Of a stretch of DNA of 56,330 bases, positions 50,459-56,330 are shown piece after piece (the stretch's first letter is position 1; each line of letters begins with the position of its first letter). The notes below the pieces were generated by a model. The model ran no database searches, was not told where the DNA came from, and was given only the letters and a program-made list of their open reading frames with translations. This stretch comes from JANNHP01 sp031404455 (GTDB lineage: Bacteria; Planctomycetota; JAJSAM01; JAJVHW01): the NCBI GenBank assembly GCA_031404455.1, contig JANNHP010000127.1, positions 1 through 56,330 on the forward strand. The letters run 5' to 3'. The position numbers and the translations under genes are program-made.

Positions 50459-52438
50459 TCAGTACGTCAGCTTCGTCCCCGCGAGCCCCATCCGGACCCC
50501 GACGGACCGCACGTCGGCGCCGCGCGTCACGGTCACGTCGACCGCGTTGCCGCCCGCCGCGAAGGCGCCGAGGTCGAGACCGGACGCGGCGATCGTGATC
50601 GTTCCCTTCGCGTAGTCCACGGTCGCCTTCGTGATGCCGGGCGCCTTGGCGGTGCGGACCCACGCGTTGCCCTTCTTGACGAACGACGCCGCCGGCAGCA
50701 CGCCCGACGTGAACGTCCCGCCGAAGGCGATCGTCAGGTCCTCGGCGGTGCCTGGCACGACGCCGTCGGTCGCGAAGCCGAGCGCGAGCTTCAGCGAGTC
50801 CTTGCCGGCGCCCTTGAGCGTGGAGGACGCGGCGAGCACGACGAGGTTCGGCGACGCGAGGGCCGGCGGGGCGAGCGAGCCCTTGGCGAGGTTCACCGTG
50901 CCCGTGACTTCGCACGCAGCGTCCTTGAAGCGGATCAGCAGCGGAGAGTTCAGGTCGACTTTGCCCGCGAGGTCGCCGACGACCCTCGCGCTGAACGTGG
51001 CGCGCGACGATCCATTGCTCGCGGGCGTGATCTTCAGCGTGAGACCGCCGCCCGCGAACAGGAGCGACCCGCCCTTCGCGAAGAACGCCGGGATCTGGAA
51101 CGCGAACCCGCCGACGTCGAGCGTCGTCGCCTGCTCGAAGGTCGGGCAACTGCCCTCGCGGTCGATCAGTCCGAGCACGGTCACAGTGGACTTCTCCGGA
51201 TGCGCGGCGTTGACCTTCGCCTTCACCTTCGTCGGCAGGCAGTACCCCGGCGGCGCCGCGACGCCGCCGGAGAGGTCGAACACATACGCCGCGCCGCGGC
51301 CGCCGGTCTTGTTCGGCGCCCCGACGACCGCCGTGCCGCCCACGAGCGCGACCGAGGAGCCGATCTGGTCGTTGAGTGCCGCATCCGAGGGGGTGAGCTG
51401 CAACTGCTCCGTCCAGGTCGTCCCCGTCCGCGTGAAGGCGTAGGCCGCTCCTCTGAACGAGCTCTTCCCGTAGGCGCCGACCACCGCCGCATCGCCCGCG
51501 ACCGCGACCGCGACCGACGCGCCGAACAGGTCAGAGTTCGCCGCATCCGCCGGGACGAGCTTCGCCTGCTGCGTCCAGTTCGTCCCCGTCCGCGTGAAGA
51601 CGTAGGCCGCGCCCTGGTTGGAGACCTTCCGCGGCGCTCCGACCACCGCCGTGTCGCCCGCGACCGCGACCCGGTTGCCGAAGCGGTCGCTCGCCGCCGC
51701 GTCCGCGGCGACGAGCATCGCCAGCTGCGTCCACGTCGTCCCCGTCCGCGTGAAGACATAGGCGACGCCTTGGAAGGAGTCCTTCCCCTCCGCCCCCACG
51801 ATCGCCGTGTCGCCATCGAGCGCGACCGAGACGCCGAACAAGTCGACGTCCGCCGCATCCGCGGGGACGAGCTTCGCCTGCTGCGTCCACGTCGCGCCGC
51901 TGCGCGTGAAGACGTAGGCCGCGCCCCGCAGCGAGCTCTTCTCGTTCGCCCCCACCAGCGCCGTGTCGCCCGCGAGCGCGACCGAGAAGCCGAAGTGATC
52001 GTTGGCCGCCGCATCCGACGCCGTGAGCTTCGCCTGCTCCGTCCAGGTGATCCCCGTCCGCGTGAAGGCGTAGGCCGCGCCCCGCTGCGAGTTGTGGTTG
52101 TACGCGCCCGACACCGCGGTGTCGCCCGCGACCGCGACCGCGCCGCCGAACAGGTCGCTCGCCGCGCCGTCCGTCGCCGTGAGGATCGCCTGCTCGGTCC
52201 ACGTCGTCCCGGCCCGGGTGAAGACGTAGGCCGCGCCCCGGCCGGACGCGTTGCCCGCCGCGCCCACGACCGCCGTGTCGCCCGCGACCGCGACGTAGCC
52301 GAAGAGGCGGGCGCTCGCCGCGTCCGAGGGCGTGAGCTTCGCCTGCTGCGTCCGGACGACGCCCGACGCGATGCCGATCAGGACCGCCAATAACGCCGTC
52401 GCACCGATCGTCCGGCGTCGGAGGGAGCGCACGCGCAC
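50459..52438 (-). CDS. Secreted FG-GAP-type seven-bladed beta-propeller protein (paralogue A)
   Basis: The 659-residue protein is started at GTG 52438, which has GAGGTG upstream and aligns with the paralogue start. The signal peptide is IGATALLAVLIGIASG. Seven tandem repeats of about 50 residues follow, each with AAYVFTRTGTTWTEQAKL then a SDAAxxDxFG and a GDTAVVGA segment; seven copies suit one closed propeller. The C-terminal half is a beta-rich region of unknown family (GYCLPTKVKAKVNA ... LKITPASNGSSRATF ... VTVTRGADVRSVGVRM) shared with paralogue B. It is a cell-surface or extracellular protein; its binding partner is unknown. Confidence 0.85.
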   Translation of the reverse strand: MRVRSLRRRTIGATALLAVLIGIASGVVRTQQAKLTPSDAASARLFGYVAVAGDTAVVGAAGNASGRGAAYVFTRAGTTWTEQAILTATDGAASDLFGGAVAVAGDTAVSGAYNHNSQRGAAYAFTRTGITWTEQAKLTASDAAANDHFGFSVALAGDTALVGANEKSSLRGAAYVFTRSGATWTQQAKLVPADAADVDLFGVSVALDGDTAIVGAEGKDSFQGVAYVFTRTGTTWTQLAMLVAADAAASDRFGNRVAVAGDTAVVGAPRKVSNQGAAYVFTRTGTNWTQQAKLVPADAANSDLFGASVAVAVAGDAAVVGAYGKSSFRGAAYAFTRTGTTWTEQLQLTPSDAALNDQIGSSVALVGGTAVVGAPNKTGGRGAAYVFDLSGGVAAPPGYCLPTKVKAKVNAAHPEKSTVTVLGLIDREGSCPTFEQATTLDVGGFAFQIPAFFAKGGSLLFAGGGLTLKITPASNGSSRATFSARVVGDLAGKVDLNSPLLIRFKDAACEVTGTVNLAKGSLAPPALASPNLVVLAASSTLKGAGKDSLKLALGFATDGVVPGTAEDLTIAFGGTFTSGVLPAASFVKKGNAWVRTAKAPGITKATVDYAKGTITIAASGLDLGAFAAGGNAVDVTVTRGADVRSVGVRMGLAGTKLTY

Positions 52439-52444
52439 GGGACA

Positions 52445-52520
52445 CCTCGTCGGTTGGTCCCGTCCATCGACCTGCCTTCGACGTGCGTCCAGCGCCGCGC
52501 GGGGCACTCACGCTACGCGC
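52445..52520 (-). promoter_or_regulatory. Conserved leader upstream of FG-GAP paralogue A
   Basis: About 75 bases immediately upstream of the start are nearly the same as those before paralogue B (54567-54642), including an exact shared run around GCGTCCAGCGCCGCGCGGGG. Conservation outside the coding sequence suggests a shared promoter or mRNA leader. Confidence 0.55.
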
Positions 52521-52577
52521 CCCGGCCGGGCGACCGCGCTACCGTAATCCGCCGCGGGGTGCGACGCGGTCGGCCGG

Positions 52578-54560
52578 TCAGTACGCCAGCTTCGTCCCGG
52601 CGAGCGCCATGCGAACCGCGACCGACCGCGTGTCGGCGCCGCGCGTCACCGTCACCGCGACCGCGTTCCCGCCCGCGGCGAACGTCCCGAGGTCGAGACC
52701 CTTCCCAGCGATGGTGATCGCGCCCTTCGCGTAGTCCACCGTGACCTTGGTGATCCCCGGCGCCTTCGACGTGCCGACCCACGCGTCGCCCTTGCGGACG
52801 AACGAACTCCCGGAGAGCAGCGGCGACGTGTACGCGCCGCCGAAGCTGATCGTCAGATCCTCCCCGGCCGCGGGCACGCCGCCGACCGGGACGAACGCGA
52901 GCGTCAGCTTGAGCGCGTCCTTCCCGCCGCCCTTGACGGTGGCCGCGGCCTTCACGACCGAGAGCGGCGGTGCCCCGACCGCGCGCGGGCCGAGAACACC
53001 TCCCGAGAGGATCGCCGTGCCGATCAGGTCGTTCGCTGCGTCGACGTAGCGCAGCGCCAGCGGACCGTCGAGAGCGGCCTTGCCCGTCAGGTCGCCGACC
53101 GCCTTGAAGGCGAACGTCGCGCGCGAGGAACCGTTCTTCGCGGGCGTGATCTTCAGCGACATCCCGTCCGCGGCGTACGAGAGCGACCTGCCCTTCGCGA
53201 CGAACGCCGGGACGGCGAGATGGAATCCGCCGGCGTCGAACGTCGCGGCCCCGGAGAAGCCGGGCACGCCGCCGCCGGTGTCGAGCGTCCCCGACACGGT
53301 GAGCGAGGACTTCGCGGGACTCGCGGCGCTGACCTTCGCCTTCACCTTCGACGCGAGGCAGTACCCCGGCGGCGGGCCGGCGAGGTCGAACACGTAGGCC
53401 GAGCCCGGACCGGTGGGGTTGCCGAACGTGACGCCCGCGTCCGTGGCCCCGACGAGCGCCGCGTCTCCGTCGACGGCGACCGAGTCGCCGAAGAAGTCCC
53501 CCGCCGCGGGGTGCGCGACCGTCAGCTTCTGCCGCTGCGTCCACGTGGTGCCCGTCCTCGTGAAGACGTAGGCCGCGCCGCGGTTGGAATTCTGCGCGAA
53601 GGCGCCGGCGACCGCCGTGTCGCCGTCGATCGCAAGCGACACGCCGAACGAGTTCCCGCTCACGACGTCCGGGGGGAGGAGCTTCTGCTGCTCGGTCCAA
53701 GTCGTGCCGGCACGCGTGAAGACGTAGACCGCTCCCTGCGCCTGGTTGCGACCGAGCGAGGCGACGACCGCCGTGTCACCCGAGAGCGCGACCGTGAAGC
53801 CGAACGCGTCGTTCACCGCCGAGTCCGACGGCGCGAACTTCTGCTGCTGCGCCCACGTCGTTCCCGTCCGCGTGAAGACGTAGACCGCCCCCCGCGAGGA
53901 GTTCTGCGCGTACGCGCCCACGATGGCCGTGTCGCCCGACACGGCGACCGCGGATCCGAAGTTCTGGAGGTCCTGTCCATCGGCGGCCGTGAGCTTCTGT
54001 TGCTGCGTCCAGGTCGTTCCGGTCCTCGTGAAGACGTACGCGGCTCCCTGCTGGCCGTTCTGCAGGTACGACCCCGCGATCGCGGTGTCGCCGGAGAGCG
54101 CCACCGCCGAACCGACCAGGGACGTGTCCACGACGTCCGCGCCCGTGAGCTTCGCCTGCTGCGTCCAGGTCGTCCCCGTCCGCGTGAAGACGTAGGCCGC
54201 GCCCCGGTTGACATCGGCGCCCTGCGCGCCCACGAGCGCCGTGTCGCCCGAGAGGGCGACTTGACCGAAGGTCTGCCCGGCGGCTGCGTCCGCCGCCGTG
54301 AGCTTCTGTTCCTGCGTCCAGGTCGTGCCCGAGCGCGTGAAGACGTACGCCGCACCCGTGAAGAACGGCCCGACGCCGTCGGCACCCACGAGCGCCGTGT
54401 CCCCGTCGATCGCCACCGAGGTGCCGGCGTCGTCACCGGTCACCCCGTCCGAGGCCACGAGCGTCGCCTCTTGCGTCGGGACGCCGCTCACGCCGAGCGC
54501 GATGCCGACCGCGAGCGCCGGGAACGCGATCGCGCCGAGAATCCTCCGATGGACGCGCAT
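52578..54560 (-). CDS. Secreted FG-GAP-type seven-bladed beta-propeller protein (paralogue B)
   Basis: The 660-residue protein starts at ATG 54560 behind GAGGTGAGCG. The signal peptide is ILGAIAFPALAVGIALG. It has seven repeats of the AAYVFTRTGTTWTQQ...GDTAIVGAY type, then the same C-terminal beta region as paralogue A (GYCLASKVKAKVSA ... LKITPAKNGSSRATF ... VTVTRGADTRSVAVRM). The two genes are tandem, on the same strand, with the same repeat number, so they arose by duplication. The repeat units are far more alike within each protein than is usual, suggesting ongoing gene conversion. Confidence 0.87.
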   Translation of the reverse strand: MRVHRRILGAIAFPALAVGIALGVSGVPTQEATLVASDGVTGDDAGTSVAIDGDTALVGADGVGPFFTGAAYVFTRSGTTWTQEQKLTAADAAAGQTFGQVALSGDTALVGAQGADVNRGAAYVFTRTGTTWTQQAKLTGADVVDTSLVGSAVALSGDTAIAGSYLQNGQQGAAYVFTRTGTTWTQQQKLTAADGQDLQNFGSAVAVSGDTAIVGAYAQNSSRGAVYVFTRTGTTWAQQQKFAPSDSAVNDAFGFTVALSGDTAVVASLGRNQAQGAVYVFTRAGTTWTEQQKLLPPDVVSGNSFGVSLAIDGDTAVAGAFAQNSNRGAAYVFTRTGTTWTQRQKLTVAHPAAGDFFGDSVAVDGDAALVGATDAGVTFGNPTGPGSAYVFDLAGPPPGYCLASKVKAKVSAASPAKSSLTVSGTLDTGGGVPGFSGAATFDAGGFHLAVPAFVAKGRSLSYAADGMSLKITPAKNGSSRATFAFKAVGDLTGKAALDGPLALRYVDAANDLIGTAILSGGVLGPRAVGAPPLSVVKAAATVKGGGKDALKLTLAFVPVGGVPAAGEDLTISFGGAYTSPLLSGSSFVRKGDAWVGTSKAPGITKVTVDYAKGAITIAGKGLDLGTFAAGGNAVAVTVTRGADTRSVAVRMALAGTKLAY

Positions 54561-54566
54561 CGCTCA

Positions 54567-54642
54567 CCTCGCCGGTTGGTCCCGTCCGCCGACCTGCCTC
54601 GGAACTGCGTCCAGCGCCGCGCGGGGCGCTCACGCTACGCGC
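54567..54642 (-). promoter_or_regulatory. Conserved leader upstream of FG-GAP paralogue B
   Basis: This is the counterpart of 52445-52520. The shared segment ends in CTCACGCTACGCGC in both copies. It can form a GC-rich stem from GCGCC/GGCGC. I could not match it to a known riboswitch class by eye. Confidence 0.55.
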
Positions 54643-54838
54643 GGGGTGTCTCCGCCGGCGCAATCGATGTCGGCGGTCCCGCGGAGAGGCCGCGATGCGG
54701 CGACTCGAAGCTCGATCGTCTCACTCGGGGACGGTCACTCTCCGTGGTGCCGTTCGCCAAATGGCCGGGCCTTCCGGCCCGCCGCGGCGTGCTACCCTCC
54801 ACCCCGTTCGCGCTTGCGGGGCGCGGGAGGAGAACGCT
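54643..54838. other. Remainder of the divergent gap before the delta-60 gene
   Basis: A GGGCC/GGCCC hairpin (near 54766-54779) is visible about 60 bases before the start codon. I can support nothing else here. Confidence 0.4.
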
Positions 54839-56330
54839 ATGCGGCTGCGCCTCGCCGTCGGTTGCGCGCTCGTCCTTGCCGCGGCGGCGCCGGGCTTCGC
54901 GCAGGACTGGTACGAGCCGAACCCGTCGCTCGCCGGGCTCTCGGCCGACGATGCGTACACGCGGGAGTCAGCCCGGTCGCTCCGGACTGCCGGCATCGGC
55001 GTGTTCGCCATCCGCCTCGACGACGCGGGCCGCGTTCTCGTCGCCGGCGGGTCGCGCGTCGCGCGGCTCGACATCGACGGACGGCTCGACCCGACGTTCG
55101 GCGCCGCGGGAGTCGCGGAGCTCCCCGTCTGGGGCGACGTGGCGCCCGAAGGTCTCGAGGTCGACGCCGCGGGACGGATCGTCGTCACCGGCGGTTTCTA
55201 CGAGGAGGGTGCTCTCGGCTATCTGCCTGGATACGACGGCCCCGTGTACGGGGCCGCGCGACTCCTCGCCGACGGCTCCCTCGATCTCTCCTTCTCCGGC
55301 GACGGTCTCCTCGAGCTCGACCGCGCGACCGGCGTCAAGTCCCTCGGCACGGTCCACGCGTCCGGCGGCGACGGCGCGATGCTCGCCGTCGCGGAGAAGG
55401 CAGGTCCTCCCTACGACACGCCCGTCGGTCCCGTCCAAGACATGCTCGTCGGTCTCGTCCGCATCGCTTCCGACGGGACCATCGACGCGACGTACGGCGG
55501 CGGGTTCGCCCAGGTCGCGCGAAGGTCGGCGTACTCCGAGGTCGACTCCGTGGCGGACTTCGCCGTCGACTCCGTGGGCCGAGCCATCGTGGCCGTGCAG
55601 GACGACTACGGGCGCCGGACCGCCTTGCGCCTCGACGCCGCGGGCGGCCCCGACCCGTCGTTCTACGGGTACACGTCGTACGTCCCGGGCTACATCTTCT
55701 GGGACTCGTTCGCGGCTTCGCAGATCGCGCTCGACGGCGCGGGACGCATCGTCGGCCTCACGGGCACGGGCGTCTTGCGGCGTCTCCCGGACGGCGCGCC
55801 CGACCCCACGTTCGCGGGCGACGGGCACGCCTGGCTTCGGGCGACGGGCTTCCCCCCCGACGTCATCGCCCTGTCCGTCGGCTTTCGGGACAGCAGAGAG
55901 CTCGCCGGTTTCAGCGCCGAGCTCTGCGCCGTCGTGGGCGCCGACCCCGACTACGACGGCGACCCGTTGTGCGACGGAGGAGGGTTCCTCGCCGTCGCGA
56001 CGCGCGCCGACCGCTGGGCGCTCGCGAAACTCGTCCAGTACCGCGACGCGAAGGGCCGCATGGTCGCGCACGGGATCGGCGTCCAGACGATCGACCCCGC
56101 CGACCCCGGCGCGATCGTCTCGACGTCGTACCGCTTCCCCGGCCGGCGCTCCGGCCGGCTCGCGGGCCTCGCCATCACGCCCGACGGGACGGCGGCGTAC
56201 GCGCTCGGCTACACGTTCGTCCTGCGCGTGGACCTCGCCCACCCGACGCCCGCGCCGCTGCCCGATCTCCGCGTCCAATGGGCCGGCTTCCCGCGCGCAG
56301 TCGACTTCGGCGGCGGCCGCTATCGCGTGA
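54839..56330 (+). CDS. Secreted delta-60-repeat propeller protein (partial, 3' end outside window)
   Basis: ATG 54839 follows GGGAGGAG and opens a frame with no stop through base 56330 (497 complete codons). The signal peptide is MRLRLAVGCALVLAAAAPGFAQ. Delta-60-type repeats follow, with the recurrent RLDPTFGAAG, SLDLSFSGDG, TIDATYGGG, PDPSFYG and PDPTFAGDG signatures spaced about 55-70 residues apart, each preceded by AGRIVVTGG-like strands. These build beta-propellers in exported proteins. A much longer open frame in another register across this region is antisense/shadow sequence. The gene is divergent from paralogue B, with a 278-bp gap. Confidence 0.85.
   Translation, partial: MRLRLAVGCALVLAAAAPGFAQDWYEPNPSLAGLSADDAYTRESARSLRTAGIGVFAIRLDDAGRVLVAGGSRVARLDIDGRLDPTFGAAGVAELPVWGDVAPEGLEVDAAGRIVVTGGFYEEGALGYLPGYDGPVYGAARLLADGSLDLSFSGDGLLELDRATGVKSLGTVHASGGDGAMLAVAEKAGPPYDTPVGPVQDMLVGLVRIASDGTIDATYGGGFAQVARRSAYSEVDSVADFAVDSVGRAIVAVQDDYGRRTALRLDAAGGPDPSFYGYTSYVPGYIFWDSFAASQIALDGAGRIVGLTGTGVLRRLPDGAPDPTFAGDGHAWLRATGFPPDVIALSVGFRDSRELAGFSAELCAVVGADPDYDGDPLCDGGGFLAVATRADRWALAKLVQYRDAKGRMVAHGIGVQTIDPADPGAIVSTSYRFPGRRSGRLAGLAITPDGTAAYALGYTFVLRVDLAHPTPAPLPDLRVQWAGFPRAVDFGGGRYRV

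Noticed and set aside
52445..54642. Conserved leaders as a cyclic-di-GMP or other known riboswitch
   Set aside because: I could not match the characteristic conserved bases of any riboswitch class; kept only as an unnamed conserved leader.
53220..56330. 1036-codon open frame on the plus strand
   Set aside because: Its first half is antisense to FG-GAP paralogue B. Its second half is out of register with the genuine delta-60 protein that starts at 54839 with a ribosome site and signal peptide.
1..56330. CRISPR array, tRNA or rRNA genes
   Set aside because: No regularly spaced direct repeats, no T-loop-like GGTTCGAATCC patterns and no rRNA-like conserved blocks were seen in the gaps.

Overview
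This is a very GC-rich (roughly 70%) bacterial window. It contains no rRNA, no recognisable tRNA and no CRISPR array. Several traits fit a deep-branching Planctomycetota lineage: many FHA domains, lipoprotein and multihaem c-type cytochromes, a cytochrome fused to LVIVD repeats, an ECF sigma factor fused through a membrane helix to a large carboxypeptidase-regulatory-like exterior, a PEP-CTERM-like sorting tail, and prenyltransferase/squalene-cyclase-fold lipoproteins. This placement is an inference; Myxococcota or Gemmatimonadota cannot be excluded. The two edges cut genes: a BlaR1/M56 peptidase at base 1 and a delta-60-repeat protein at base 56330.

Region 1 (1-1300) holds a BlaI/M56 pair with two palindromic operators, plus the first codons of an EEP-family gene. 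It collides with a truncated UbiD-family decarboxylase at about 1300, so that point is a recombination or assembly junction. Region 2 (2456-4351) has a lipoprotein and a zinc-ribbon FHA protein. Region 3 (4458-11808) is a tightly coupled three-gene unit: a secreted tandem GlcG/HbpS-like protein, an outer-membrane beta-barrel lipoprotein, and a 10-haem lipoprotein cytochrome with an LVIVD beta-propeller. Region 4 (13031-24253) is the centrepiece. A five-gene minus-strand operon encodes an FHA-FHA tail-anchored protein, an 18-haem cytochrome c, a di-haem cytochrome b, a double cyclic-nucleotide-binding protein with four [4Fe-4S] clusters, and an FHA-membrane-helix-15-haem fusion. It is divergently transcribed, across 44 bp, from an FHA-GAF adenylyl cyclase followed by a metallo-beta-lactamase-fold cyclic-nucleotide phosphodiesterase. 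Cyclic AMP synthesis, cyclic AMP destruction and a cyclic-AMP-binding iron-sulfur redox protein thus sit side by side with a 33-haem periplasmic wire. I propose a second-messenger- and phosphorylation-controlled electron-transfer system.

Region 5 (24371-33833) contains a class I aldolase, a type III restriction-modification pair, a PEP-CTERM-like secreted protein, and a 2-oxoacid:ferredoxin oxidoreductase (korAB) that could supply low-potential electrons. Region 6 (33974-40161) has an alpha/beta hydrolase, a frameshifted acetyltransferase-like gene, a HlyD-type adaptor, a squalene-cyclase-fold lipoprotein and a membrane coiled-coil protein. Region 7 (40165-42955) is an ECF sigma/NrsF-like anti-sigma/secreted beta-propeller island between two 35-bp direct repeats. 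Region 8 (43071-56330) has the transmembrane ECF fusion, a secreted protein, citrate synthase, an ExbD-like protein, two tandem paralogous FG-GAP propeller proteins with a conserved leader, and the delta-60 repeat protein.

A dispersed family of short hairpin elements (core GGGTCGG) and several AGG-loop hairpins lie in the gaps, often sharing the stop codon of the adjacent gene. Two genes (11818-12739 and 34879-36115) are each broken by one single-base frameshift, which may be real or a sequence error.
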